From assembly GCA_903872075.1 (NCBI GenBank), contig CAIQJF010000013.1, positions 1 through 40,478 of the forward strand: a stretch of DNA of 40,478 bases. The letters are read 5' to 3'. The first letter of the stretch is position 1; every line of letters begins with the position of its first letter. This DNA comes from an uncultured Caulobacteraceae bacterium. GTDB taxonomy: Bacteria > Pseudomonadota > Alphaproteobacteria > Caulobacterales > Caulobacteraceae. The translations under genes and the position numbers were made by a program. Positions 16,958 to 25,592 of the stretch are shown piece by piece. A model generated the notes under the pieces. That model saw only the letters and a list, made by a program, of their open reading frames with translations. It was not told where the DNA came from and made no database searches.

Positions 16958-17089
16958 GTGACGCGACCCCGTGATCACCCCGGCGACGTGCTGTTCCGTC
17001 CGGGCGAGGCGTGCCGGGGATTTTTCGTTGTGCGGTCGGGCGTGGTGCCGGTCGGCCTGAACACCTGCCCGGTGCGCAAGGCGAACTGA
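16958..17089 (+). pseudogene. Crp/Fnr-family regulator, truncated N-terminal remnant
   Basis: A 43-codon frame starts at GTG 16958 behind AGGAG. It encodes GDVLFRPGEACRGFFVVRSG, the opening strands of a Crp/Fnr cyclic-nucleotide-binding domain, then runs into a few unrelated residues and a TGA. An intact regulator has about 220-240 residues with an HTH at the end; nothing of the rest of the sensor domain, dimer helix or HTH can be read downstream in any frame before the convergent methyltransferase gene. The good ribosome site suggests the loss is recent or that a peptide is still made. It does not encode a working regulator. Confidence 0.6.
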
Positions 17090-17116
17090 CACGGCCGATC
17101 CGGAGTCAACGATCCG

Positions 17117-17851
17117 CTATGCCCGCGCCCAGTGAACCGGCGCGGTCGCTGCGCTCCCCATCGCCCTGCCGCGCATGATGAACTGTTTGCCGGTCCAGCG
17201 GCGGAAGAGGCTGCCGCTGGCGATATCGAAGGCCTTGGACTTCGGTCCGCTGATCCCGGCGACGAGACCTCGGTCTACGGAAAAGCCGGCCGCGCCCAGC
17301 AAATCAACCGCACTTTCGCGCACAAAGAAGTGCAGGTGCGTGCGGTCGAGAATTCCGGCGTCGGCATAGCGAAAGCGGCCGAAAAGCAGCAGCGGCAGCG
17401 AGACCGAATAGTGGGCTACATTGGGCAGGGACACGATGATGGTCCCGCCGGCGACCAGTTGCGACGTGAGCCGCGTGAGGACCGAAACCGGATCCGACAG
17501 GTGTTCGAGAACATCCAGGAACAGCATCAGATCCGGGGAGCCCAGGTCCGGAAGATCCTCATCCAGGTCGACGATATGGGCCTCGTCCGCGTTCTGCTTC
17601 AACGCGCCGGCGACTGCGGCGTTGCTCTCCAGGCCGACCCTCTCGGCCTCGGGATATATCTCGCGCAACCAGCCCAGAGTCGCCCCGGCGCCACAGCCGA
17701 CATCGACGATTCGATGAGCCTTTTCGGGGAGTAACGGACGGATCTCTCGCCGGATATGCTCGTAGTAGGCGCCGCCCATCTTCGACTCGTCCCAGTCAAG
17801 GATCGGCACGTCCGGGGCGTAGGCCGCCGCGCCGCCAACTTTCCCGCGCAT
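17117..17851 (-). CDS. Class I SAM-dependent methyltransferase
   Basis: A 244-residue protein with the Methyltransf_23-type layout. Motif I is IVDVGCGAGATLG (residues 48-60), an acidic residue follows strand 2 (VGLESN), LMLFLDVLEHL is the motif-IV region, and IIVSLPNVAHYSV the next strand. Proteins with the LDVLEHL and SLPNVAHY pattern are often found in glycan or surface-polysaccharide clusters. Here it sits next to the lipid A genes, but 167 bases away from lpxK, so a link is only possible. The substrate is unknown. Confidence 0.85.
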   Translation of the reverse strand: MRGKVGGAAAYAPDVPILDWDESKMGGAYYEHIRREIRPLLPEKAHRIVDVGCGAGATLGWLREIYPEAERVGLESNAAVAGALKQNADEAHIVDLDEDLPDLGSPDLMLFLDVLEHLSDPVSVLTRLTSQLVAGGTIIVSLPNVAHYSVSLPLLLFGRFRYADAGILDRTHLHFFVRESAVDLLGAAGFSVDRGLVAGISGPKSKAFDIASGSLFRRWTGKQFIMRGRAMGSAATAPVHWARA

Positions 17852-18018
17852 GATGGACTTCCCTCGTCTGACGCCCGGCGTCGTCGCCGATCGCTTGGGC
17901 CCGACACAGGCATCGACTGGTTTGATCCAGCGGGCCGGGTACGGGGCACGCCTATGAAAGGCGCGGTGGCGTCAGTCAGGGAGCCCCGGAAAGTACGCAC
18001 ACGGCTCAGGAACCCTAC

Positions 18019-19020
18019 TCAGCATCGGTCGAGGAGACTCTCGAGGGCGGCGCGGTCCTGAAACCCCGCCCTGACCGGCCAGGCGGTGATCTGCTCCCGC
18101 CACGCGGCCGGCAGCCTGACCCAATCCTTCTCGCTGGTGACGAGGCCCGCGCCGAGGCCGGCGGCGCGATCGGACAGGAACCTTAAGGTCGCTTCGGTCA
18201 GCGCCGCGTGATCGGCCAGCGGCGCGAAGTCGACGAGGTCGCAGCCGGCCGCGCGCAGCGCCCGCTCCATCTTCCAGGGCTTGCCGATGCCCGCGAAGCC
18301 GAGTTGCGGGCCGCTGGGCGGCGGCGCGGCGGGTTGCAGGCGGGCGGTCAAAACGGGCGTCGCGCCGAGCAAGGCGAGGAGATCCGGGTCGGGGGTCTCA
18401 AGATCGGCCGGCAGCAGCAGGACCACGGCGTCCGCCCGGGCCAGGCCTCGCAGAAGGGGTTCACGCATGGGGCCGGCCGGAAACACCGCGCCGTCACCGA
18501 ACGGCCATTCGCCGTCGCGGGTCTCGCCGTCGACGACAATCAGACTGAGGGTCTTGGCCAAGGCCGGATTTTGATGACCGTCGTCGAGGACGATGGCCTG
18601 GGCTCCGGCCGCAGCCGCTGCGCGGGCGCCAGCGGCGCGGTCGCGGGCGATCCAAACGGGCCCGTCGATGGCGAGCATCAGGGCCTCGTCGCCGACGTCA
18701 GCGGCCGTGTGGAGGGCCGGATCGACCCGCACGGGACCGGGCAGGCGCCCGCCGTAGCCACGCATCAGGACGTGAGCGGCGACGCCCCGCGCGCGAAATT
18801 GAGCAGCAATAGCGCGGACCACCGGGGTCTTGCCGGTCCCGCCGACGGTCAGGTTGCCGACGCAGATGACCGGCGGACCGGGATCGATCGGCCGAACCCG
18901 GGCGATGCGGCGCGCCGTGGCCCAGGCCCAGATCCAGGAGATCGGCGTGACCATGGCGCGGGTGAGCCGCATGGACTCGCGCTCGCGTCGGTACCACCAG
19001 CGGGGGGTACGCAGCTTCAT
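18019..19020 (-). CDS. lpxK: Tetraacyldisaccharide 4'-kinase
   Basis: Phosphorylates the 4' position of the lipid A disaccharide at the inner membrane. The 333-residue product has the P-loop GNLTVGGTGKT (residues 55-65) after an N-terminal membrane-associated helix (residues 20-40). Further family marks are LMRGYGG, VGDEALMLA and LDDGHQNPAL. The C-terminal part with VTSEKDWVRLP is also typical. ATG at 19020 overlaps the waaA stop as ATGA, which fixes the start and implies coupled translation. It is the last gene of the lipid A run. Confidence 0.95.
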   Translation of the reverse strand: MKLRTPRWWYRRERESMRLTRAMVTPISWIWAWATARRIARVRPIDPGPPVICVGNLTVGGTGKTPVVRAIAAQFRARGVAAHVLMRGYGGRLPGPVRVDPALHTAADVGDEALMLAIDGPVWIARDRAAGARAAAAAGAQAIVLDDGHQNPALAKTLSLIVVDGETRDGEWPFGDGAVFPAGPMREPLLRGLARADAVVLLLPADLETPDPDLLALLGATPVLTARLQPAAPPPSGPQLGFAGIGKPWKMERALRAAGCDLVDFAPLADHAALTEATLRFLSDRAAGLGAGLVTSEKDWVRLPAAWREQITAWPVRAGFQDRAALESLLDRC

Positions 19021-20288
19021 GGCGGCAGCATGCCGACGATCCGGTCCATGGCGGAGGCCACCTCGGCGTCGCCCAGGGCGACCACCTTGGCGGCCCGTTC
19101 GGCCAGAATCCGCAGGGCGGGATCGCCGGCCACCGCACGCGCGAACCAGCCTGGGAGATCCTGCGCGGACACGCACTGTGTTGCGCCGCTCGCCGTGAGC
19201 ACCGCGTAGACCAGCCATGCCGACACGTTGGGCCCGGTGATAAAGGGGCAGTCGAGCCGCGCCGGTTCGAGCGGATTATGCCCGCCGACCGCCGGGTCTC
19301 CGAAGCTGCCGCCCACCACCGCCAGACTGGCGAGGCGATAGAACAGCCCGAGCTCGCCCAGGGTGTCGGCGACGTGCACGTCGTCCTCGCCGAGGCGGGC
19401 GCCGGCCGAGCGCAGGCCGACGCTAAGGCCCTGGGTCCGGGCGGGATTGATGATATCCGGACCTCGAACGGGGTGGCGCGGGACAATCACCAGCACCGGA
19501 CGTCGTCCCCGCGGTATGCCGGTGAAGGCGGCGAGGATGATCTCTTCCTCGCCCGGATGGGTGCTGGCGGCGAGGATTAGCGGCCGATCCCCCAGCTCCG
19601 CGCGGGCGGCGGCCAGGGCCGCTGCGTCACCGGGCAGCACGGGCGCCCCGAACTTCAGGTCGGCGAGGCCGTCAACGCGCGCGCCAAGCGACGTCAGCCC
19701 CTCGGCCGCGGCGCCGTTTCGCGCCAGGACAAGGTCGAAGGCCCGCAGCACCGCTTTGGCCGCTCCGGGTGCGCGGCGCCAGCCGCGGAGGCTGCCGTCC
19801 GAAAGGCGCGCCGACACCAGCGCCAGGCGCACGCCGCGGCGGCGAGCGGTCAGAATGAGGTTCGGCCAAAGCTCGCTTTCGGCGAGGACGCCGATCTCAG
19901 GCCGCCAGTGGTCGAGGAACGCGCGGGTGGCGCCAGGCGTGTCGAGCGGCGCGTACTGATGCAGCACACCCTCAGGCCGCCGCGCGGCGAGGACCTCCGC
20001 CGAGGCCATCGTTCCAGTGGTGATCAGGACGGTCAGGCCCGGCGCGACGGCGCGCAGCCGCTCCGCCAGGGGCAGGAGCGAGAGGCTCTCCCCGACGCTG
20101 ACGCCGTGCAACCACGCCAGCCGGCCCTCTGGCCGCGCCACGGAAGGCCGGCCCAGCCGTTCACGCCAGCGGCCCGGATCCTCCTTGCCACGCCGAACAC
20201 GAGACCGCAGCCAGGCGGGCACGGCCGGGGCGATCAGGCCCATCGCAAGACCGTAGAAGGCCAGGGACAGGAGCCGCAGCGGGCTCAT
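19017..20288 (-). CDS. waaA: 3-deoxy-D-manno-octulosonic acid transferase
   Basis: Adds Kdo to lipid IVA at the cytoplasmic face of the inner membrane. The 423-residue GT-B enzyme has an N-terminal membrane anchor (residues 5-27) followed by the family opening LAWLHGVSVGES, with Glu67 as the expected catalytic base. LAESELWPNLI lies mid-protein, and GGHNPLEPA and FITGPNV are in the nucleotide-sugar lobe. ATG at 20288 overlaps the upstream stop as ATGA. Whether it adds one or two Kdo residues cannot be read here. Confidence 0.95.
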   Translation of the reverse strand: MSPLRLLSLAFYGLAMGLIAPAVPAWLRSRVRRGKEDPGRWRERLGRPSVARPEGRLAWLHGVSVGESLSLLPLAERLRAVAPGLTVLITTGTMASAEVLAARRPEGVLHQYAPLDTPGATRAFLDHWRPEIGVLAESELWPNLILTARRRGVRLALVSARLSDGSLRGWRRAPGAAKAVLRAFDLVLARNGAAAEGLTSLGARVDGLADLKFGAPVLPGDAAALAAARAELGDRPLILAASTHPGEEEIILAAFTGIPRGRRPVLVIVPRHPVRGPDIINPARTQGLSVGLRSAGARLGEDDVHVADTLGELGLFYRLASLAVVGGSFGDPAVGGHNPLEPARLDCPFITGPNVSAWLVYAVLTASGATQCVSAQDLPGWFARAVAGDPALRILAERAAKVVALGDAEVASAMDRIVGMLPP

Positions 20289-20983
20289 GCGTCCAGCAAG
20301 GCCTCGGCCCCGGCCTGGGCGGCGCGCAGACGCGCCTGCAGCTCGCCTCGGGCCGCCTCGAGCCCCGCATCGTCGGCGTCCGGATCGACCCTTATGGGTC
20401 CGTCGAACACCACGGCCGCGCGAGCAAACGGCAAGGGAACCCGGCCCCCATCCCAACTGCCGAGTTTCAGGGCCGGCCGCGCAGCCAGGCCCATCATGAA
20501 CACCGGGCCGCCGGAAGCGCGAGCGAGTTGCGCCGGCCCCACCTGCATCACTTCCGGCGGGCCTCGCGGACCATCGGGCGTCATGATCATCACGCCGCCC
20601 GAGGCGACCACGCCCATGGCCTGGCGAAACGCCGCGGCGCCGCCCTTGCTCTCGCCCGAGCCGGCGCCGGCCCGCCCGGTGGAACCCCGGATTGTGGGGA
20701 TGCGCAGACGCTCGGCCGCAAGGGCGATGAACTCGCCGTCGCGCGACAAGGAGATCATAGCCTTCCGCGGCTTGTCGCGAAGCACAGGCCGGCAGGCGAT
20801 CGCCTGGACGATCCGGCCGTGCCAGAAAAGCGCGATCAGCCCGTCTGGCCCGTCGAGCGCCTCACGCGCCGCCTCAAGGTTCTCCATCCGCCAGCGCAGG
20901 GTGGCGATCACCAGTTCGATATAGCCGGCGATCAGCCAGCCCAGCGCGGCCTGGACGGTCGGCGAGCGGAGCAGACGCTTCAC
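20285..20983 (-). CDS. DUF374-type lysophospholipid acyltransferase family protein
   Basis: A 232-residue membrane-associated protein of the DUF374 group, related to glycerolipid acyltransferases. It has an N-terminal hydrophobic segment (residues 9-29), ALFWHGRIV in the position of the acyltransferase H-box, SLSRDGEFIA, RIPTIRGSTGR and MTPDGPRGPP, the last two being the strongest family marks. The gene starts with GTG at 20983, overlapping the msbA stop as GTGA. Members sit beside waaA/lpxK in many alphaproteobacteria and are suspected of lipid A or phospholipid acylation; the exact substrate is inferred from context only. Confidence 0.85.
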   Translation of the reverse strand: MKRLLRSPTVQAALGWLIAGYIELVIATLRWRMENLEAAREALDGPDGLIALFWHGRIVQAIACRPVLRDKPRKAMISLSRDGEFIALAAERLRIPTIRGSTGRAGAGSGESKGGAAAFRQAMGVVASGGVMIMTPDGPRGPPEVMQVGPAQLARASGGPVFMMGLAARPALKLGSWDGGRVPLPFARAAVVFDGPIRVDPDADDAGLEAARGELQARLRAAQAGAEALLDA

Positions 20984-22761
20984 GGCGCCGCCTCTGCGAA
21001 CAGGGTCAGATCCTGAGCCGAGGCCAGCCGGGCGTATAGGCCGCCCTGGCGCATCAGGCTCTCGTGGTCGCCCACCTCGGCCACCCGGCCGCCATCGAGC
21101 ACATAGATCCGGTCGGCGCCGCGGACGGTCGACAGGCGGTGGGCGATCATCACCGTCGTTCGGCCGGCCATGAGCCGGGCCAGGGCCGCCTGAACCTGCG
21201 CCTCGCTCTCGGCGTCCAGGGCGCTGGTGGCCTCGTCGAGCAGCAGAATCGGCGCGTCCTTCAGGAACGCCCGGGCGATGGCGATCCGCTGTCGCTGCCC
21301 CCCAGAGAGCCGCGCTCCCGCCTCCCCCACCAGGGTGTCGTAGCCCTTGGGCAGGGCGAGTATGAACTCGTGCGCAGCCGCGGCGCCGGCGGCGGCGGCG
21401 ATCGCCTCCCGGCTCGCCCCGTCCCGGGCATAGGCGATGTTGGCCGCGATGGTGTCGTCGAACAGGAACGGCTCCTGCGTGACCAGGGCGATCGAGCGGC
21501 GCAGCGAAGCCAGACTCACCGTCCGCAGGTCCTGGCCGTCGATGGTCAGCGCCCCGCCGGTGACGTCATAGAATCGCGGCAGGAGATTGAGAATGGTCGT
21601 CTTTCCGGCGCCGGAAGGACCGACCAGGGCGACGACCTCGCCACGGCGCGCCTCCAGGCTGACCTGATCGAGCACAGGCGCACCCGCGCCGTAGGCGAAG
21701 GAAACGTCGGTCAGGGACACGGCGCCCTGCGCGACCCTCAGGTCCGGCGCCCCCGGCGCGTCGCGGATCTCCGCCCGCACGTCGAGCGCACCGAACAACC
21801 GCCGGCCGGCGGTGACGCCCTGGCTCATCAGGGTGAGGAGGTTGGAAAGCTGGCGCAGGGCCTGGCCGGCCATCAGCAGGGCCGCGAAGAAGGCGACGAA
21901 GGCCCCGACGTCGGACGCGCCGGTGCTGGCCCGCCAGCCTTCGTAGGCGAGGACCGCGGCGACGACGATCATCATCAGAGTCTCGGAGGCCGGCGCGGCG
22001 ATGGCCCGGGCGTTGTCGCCGCTGAGAATATGCCGCTGACGCTCGGCGATCACCGCGGCGACCCGCGCCTCCTCATAGGCCTCCCGGTTCTCCATCTTCA
22101 CCACCCGGACCCCGTCCAGCCCCTCCATGATGGCGGTGGAGAGGGCGCCGGTGGCGTTCATCGCCCCCGTGGCGGCGCGGGTGGCGCTCTTCAGGAACCG
22201 GCGCAGGAAGACCGCGATCAGCGGCCCGGCCAGGAGGACCAGCAGGGAGAGCCGCCAGTCCTTGATCGCCATGACCACGAGGGCGGCCGCCAGGGTCAGG
22301 GCGTTCTGGACGAAGTTCACCAGCCCGCTGGTGGCGGCCTCGCGGATCAGTCCCGAATCATAGAGCACCTGGGAGACGAACCCGCCGGTGTGATTGGCGC
22401 GCAGGCGGGCGAGATCGGCCCGCACCAGCTTGGCGAACAGCTCCAGCTGGACATCGCCGACGATGCCGTTGCCGATCCGGTTGACCAAGGTGGCCTGCAG
22501 GCCCTGCGCCAGGCCACGCGCCACGGCCAGGGCGACGATGATCAGCGGGATGCGCCACAGCGCGCCGCCGGCCGGGTGGTGGGTGATCTGGTCGACCGCC
22601 GGTTGCAGGATATTGAGTAGCAGGCCCGAAAGACCCGCGAAGGCCGCGGCGCAGAGGACCGCGACGCTCAAGGCCTTCCAGCGCGGCGCGAGATAGAGTC
22701 GCAGCACGCGCGCGGCGACGTCCCGGCCCGAGACGGCGCCGGTGGCGGACTCAGAACTCAT
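20980..22761 (-). CDS. msbA: MsbA-like lipid A ABC exporter (ATPase/permease)
   Basis: A 593-residue half-transporter with six transmembrane helices (about residues 30-320) fused to an ABC ATPase. ATPase motifs are Walker A GPSGAGKTT, Q-loop TQEPFLFDD, signature LSGGQRQR, Walker [13 protein letters not shown] and H-loop IAHRLST. It heads the run msbA-DUF374-waaA-lpxK, with four-base overlaps at every joint. This strongly supports a role as the lipid A flippase and not as a drug exporter. Start is ATG at 22761. The other exporter of this window (23201-25027) lacks that context. Confidence 0.9.
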   Translation of the reverse strand: MSSESATGAVSGRDVAARVLRLYLAPRWKALSVAVLCAAAFAGLSGLLLNILQPAVDQITHHPAGGALWRIPLIIVALAVARGLAQGLQATLVNRIGNGIVGDVQLELFAKLVRADLARLRANHTGGFVSQVLYDSGLIREAATSGLVNFVQNALTLAAALVVMAIKDWRLSLLVLLAGPLIAVFLRRFLKSATRAATGAMNATGALSTAIMEGLDGVRVVKMENREAYEEARVAAVIAERQRHILSGDNARAIAAPASETLMMIVVAAVLAYEGWRASTGASDVGAFVAFFAALLMAGQALRQLSNLLTLMSQGVTAGRRLFGALDVRAEIRDAPGAPDLRVAQGAVSLTDVSFAYGAGAPVLDQVSLEARRGEVVALVGPSGAGKTTILNLLPRFYDVTGGALTIDGQDLRTVSLASLRRSIALVTQEPFLFDDTIAANIAYARDGASREAIAAAAGAAAAHEFILALPKGYDTLVGEAGARLSGGQRQRIAIARAFLKDAPILLLDEATSALDAESEAQVQAALARLMAGRTTVMIAHRLSTVRGADRIYVLDGGRVAEVGDHESLMRQGGLYARLASAQDLTLFAEAAP

Positions 22762-22844
22762 GACAGGGCCGCATCATGTTGCGGCGCGATCCGGCGCCTG
22801 GCGCCCACCTCGTGGTCGACCCCAGGCATTCAGGGCGCGGAGCC

Positions 22845-23069
22845 CTATTTCTTCATGAATCCGCCGTACTTGGCGGTAAAGCGCGACACGCGGCCGCCGC
22901 GATCCAGCAGGTGCTGGTTGCCGCCGGTCCACGCCGGATGGGTCTTCGGATCGATGTCGAGGTTGAGGCTCGCGCCTTCCTTGCCGTAGGTGGAACGGGT
23001 CTGGTAGGTCGTGCCATCCGTCATCGTCACGGTGATGAAGTGGTAGTCGGGATGGGTGTTCTGTTTCAT
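22845..23069 (-). CDS. rpmE: 50S ribosomal protein L31, zinc-free form
   Basis: A 74-residue ribosomal protein of the large subunit. It opens [19 protein letters not shown] and ends [14 protein letters not shown], as in L31. It has no cysteine at all, so it is the C-minus form that does not bind zinc, whereas the E. coli housekeeping form has four. ATG at 23069 is set by homology; upstream in-frame codons encode the leader hairpin. A terminator-like hairpin and a candidate promoter precede it, so expression may be attenuated. Confidence 0.95.
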   Translation of the reverse strand: MKQNTHPDYHFITVTMTDGTTYQTRSTYGKEGASLNLDIDPKTHPAWTGGNQHLLDRGGRVSRFTAKYGGFMKK

Positions 23070-23121
23070 GGCCTGCTCGAACCGACGCCGGTGCTGAACG
23101 CGGGTGTTAAGGGGTGGAACG

Positions 23122-23143
23122 AAAAACCCGCCGGATCGGCGGG
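23122..23143 (-). terminator. Terminator-like hairpin (possible attenuator) in the rpmE leader
   Basis: On the minus strand CCCGCC-GATCC-GGCGGG is followed directly by five T residues (bases 23126-23122). This is the form of a Rho-independent terminator, yet it lies 53 bases upstream of the rpmE start and downstream of its candidate promoter. It should therefore stop or modulate the rpmE transcript itself. Confidence 0.6.
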
Positions 23144-23159
23144 CGTTCACGAAGGCGGC

Positions 23160-23189
23160 CCTATACACGACCGCAACGGATTTGAGCAA
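23160..23189 (-). promoter_or_regulatory. Candidate rpmE promoter
   Basis: Minus strand reads TTGCTC (23189-23184), 18 bases, then TATAGG (23165-23160). This would start transcription near 23153, giving a leader of about 84 bases that includes the hairpin. It is judged by resemblance only. Confidence 0.4.
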
Positions 23190-23200
23190 GGGTAAGCTAC

Positions 23201-25027
23201 ATGACCACGTTGGTCAAAAATGAAAACGACACCACCACCACGCTGACCGAAGGCCCTGAGGCGTCACCCGTGAAACGCCGGGATCTGCGCCCTCTGGCGC
23301 GGCTCGGCCCGTTCATCGGCGGGCACATGGCCGACGCCATCCTGGCGGGCATGTTCCTGATCGTCTCGGCCACTGCGACGATGGGGCTGACCTTCGCCGT
23401 GCGCCACATGGCCGACAGGGGTCTGGCCTCGGAGTCGGGGCATGCGATCAATCAGGCCTTCCTGATCCTGGCCGCCGTGGCCGCCGTCCTGGCCATGTCC
23501 ACCGGCGGGCGGTTCTATTTCATCACCAAGCTCGGCGAGCGGGTCGTGGCCGACATGCGGGCCACGCTCTATGGCCATGTCATGACCCTGGACCAGGCCT
23601 ATTTCCTGAAGATCCGCACGGGTGAGGTGCTGTCGCGGATGACCACCGATCTGGCGATCGTCGAGAGCATGGTCGGCTCGACCATCTCGGTCGCCCTGCG
23701 CAACGCCCTGACGGTGATCGCGTCCCTGGCCGTTCTGATCGTGGTCAATCCGGGCCTGACGGGCTTCGTCGTCCTCGTCGGCTTCCTGATTCTCGCGCCG
23801 CTGTTCATCGTCGGCCGCCAGGTCCGGCGGCTGTCGGTAAAAGCGCAGGAGCGGTTCGCCGACGCGGTCGGCTACGCCGGCGAGACCCTCGACGCGCTTG
23901 ACACCGTACAGGCCTTCGGACGCGAAGCCTCGGCCACCGCCCGGTTCAAGGCGGCCGTGGAGACCGCCTTCCGCGTCTCCCTGGCCAGGATCGGCGCGCG
24001 CGCGGGCATGACCATTCTGGTGATGGCGCTGGTCACCGGGGGTATCGGCCTGGTGCTCTGGCGCGCCTCGCTGGCCGCCTTCGTGGACCACACCATGACC
24101 CCCGGCGCCCTCCTCCAGTTCGTCCTGCTCTCCGTGCTCGCCGCCGGCAGCACCGGCTCGCTGGGCGAAGCCTGGGGCGACGTGCAGAAGACCTCGGGGG
24201 CCATGGCTCGCATTTCCGAACTCCTCGATGCGACGCCGGCCATCGCAGCGCCCGCGCATCCCAACGCGCTGCCGCAGCCGGCCCAGGGCGCGGTCGCCTT
24301 CGAGAACGTGACCTTCGCCTATCCCGGCCGGCCCGATCTGCCGGCCCTGAGCCACTTCGATCTGACCGTGCGGCCCGGCGAACGGGTCGCACTGGTGGGT
24401 CCCTCGGGCTCGGGCAAGAGCACGGTGCTACGTCTGTTGCTGCGCTTCTATGATCCTCAGGACGGTGTGATCCGGCTGGACGGGGTGAACATCCGCGAAG
24501 CCGATCCGGGCGACGTGCGCGCCCGCATGGCGCTGGTGGCGCAGGACGCGCCGCTGTTCTCCGGCTCGGCCCTGGAAAACCTGAAGTTCGGCCGCGAGTC
24601 GGCCGACCGCGCCGCCCTGCTGGCGGCCGCCAGGGCGGCCGAGGCCGAGGGCTTCATCGCCGCCCTGCCCGAGGGCTTCGACACCCCGCTCGGCGAACGG
24701 GCCAAGACCCTGTCCGGCGGCCAGCGTCAGCGCCTGGCCATCGCCCGGGCCCTGGTGCGCGACGCTCCGATTCTGCTGCTCGACGAGGCCACCAGCGCCC
24801 TGGACGCCGAGAGCGAGCGCCTGGTGCAGCGCGCCCTGCACGACGCTATGGTCGGGCGAACCACCCTGGTCATCGCCCACCGCCTGGCCACCGTGCTGCA
24901 CGCCGACCGGATCGTGGTGATGGAGGAAGGCCGCGTGGTGGAGACCGGAACCCACGCCGAACTCACCGCCCGCGGCGGCCTCTACGCCAAGCTCGCGCGC
25001 CTGCAGTTCGGGGAGGCGGCGGCGTAG
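23201..25027 (+). CDS. ABC exporter, fused permease and ATPase (ABCB type)
   Basis: A 608-residue half-transporter. An N-terminal cytosolic tail (residues 1-35) precedes six transmembrane helices and an ATPase domain: Walker [11 protein letters not shown]-loop [10 protein letters not shown], signature LSGGQRQR, Walker [13 protein letters not shown] and H-loop IAHRLAT. The membrane part contains [17 protein letters not shown], typical of the lipid/multidrug ABCB exporters of alphaproteobacteria. Its substrate cannot be assigned. It is divergent from rpmE (131-base gap with the rpmE control region) and ends 8 bases from the convergent ogt gene. Confidence 0.9.
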   Translation: MTTLVKNENDTTTTLTEGPEASPVKRRDLRPLARLGPFIGGHMADAILAGMFLIVSATATMGLTFAVRHMADRGLASESGHAINQAFLILAAVAAVLAMSTGGRFYFITKLGERVVADMRATLYGHVMTLDQAYFLKIRTGEVLSRMTTDLAIVESMVGSTISVALRNALTVIASLAVLIVVNPGLTGFVVLVGFLILAPLFIVGRQVRRLSVKAQERFADAVGYAGETLDALDTVQAFGREASATARFKAAVETAFRVSLARIGARAGMTILVMALVTGGIGLVLWRASLAAFVDHTMTPGALLQFVLLSVLAAGSTGSLGEAWGDVQKTSGAMARISELLDATPAIAAPAHPNALPQPAQGAVAFENVTFAYPGRPDLPALSHFDLTVRPGERVALVGPSGSGKSTVLRLLLRFYDPQDGVIRLDGVNIREADPGDVRARMALVAQDAPLFSGSALENLKFGRESADRAALLAAARAAEAEGFIAALPEGFDTPLGERAKTLSGGQRQRLAIARALVRDAPILLLDEATSALDAESERLVQRALHDAMVGRTTLVIAHRLATVLHADRIVVMEEGRVVETGTHAELTARGGLYAKLARLQFGEAAA

Positions 25028-25034
25028 ACCGCGC

Positions 25035-25592
25035 CTACAACCCCAGACTCAAGGTCTCCTGCACGTCGTCGCGGAACGCGGCGCGCTCGTGGCGCAGGAG
25101 CCAGCGCTTGCGGTCCAGCCCGCCGCCGTAGCCGGTCAGGGTTCCATTGGCGCCGATCACCCGGTGACAGGGGACCACCAGACCGATGGGGTTGGCGCCG
25201 TTGGCGAGGCCCACGGCGCGCACGGCCTTGGGCTTGCCGATGCGGGCGGCCTGCTCGCCGTAGCTGGCCGTGCTTCCCACCGGGATGTCGCACAGGGCCC
25301 GCCAACAGCTGAGCTGGAAGTCCGTGCCGCAGCTGCGCCAGGGGATGGTCTCGATGGCGTGAAGGTCGCCGTCGAAGTAGGCCGTAAGCGCCTCCCGCGT
25401 CGCGGCGGGCGCGGCGCCGGTCTCGACCGGCACGCGACCGTTGTAGCGCGCCATCAACCGCACCTGGCGGTCCTCATAGTCAGACCAGTCGAAGGCCCGC
25501 AGATAGCCGCCCTCGTCCGTCGCCAGCACGGCGACACCCACCGGTGTGTCGAAGCGGTCGATGTGGAGGCGCTCAGGCGGCGTGGCGATCAT
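25035..25592 (-). CDS. ogt: Methylated-DNA--protein-cysteine methyltransferase
   Basis: Removes alkyl groups from O6-alkylguanine by transfer to its own cysteine. The 185-residue product has the N-terminal ribonuclease-like half, with an active-site motif VVPCHRVIG (Cys142) in the C-terminal half, preceded by GLANGANP (the Asn hinge) and IPVGSTASYGE. ATG at 25592 lies 20 bases inside the end of the upstream Ada-AlkA gene, so the two are translated from one message. This enzyme is the piece that E. coli Ada carries at its own C-terminus. Confidence 0.93.
   Translation of the reverse strand: MIATPPERLHIDRFDTPVGVAVLATDEGGYLRAFDWSDYEDRQVRLMARYNGRVPVETGAAPAATREALTAYFDGDLHAIETIPWRSCGTDFQLSCWRALCDIPVGSTASYGEQAARIGKPKAVRAVGLANGANPIGLVVPCHRVIGANGTLTGYGGGLDRKRWLLRHERAAFRDDVQETLSLGL

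Noticed and set aside
22832..22846. Small hairpin AGGGC/GCCCT at the end of rpmE as a terminator
   Set aside because: Only five base pairs, overlaps the stop codon, and has no T run after it on the rpmE strand.
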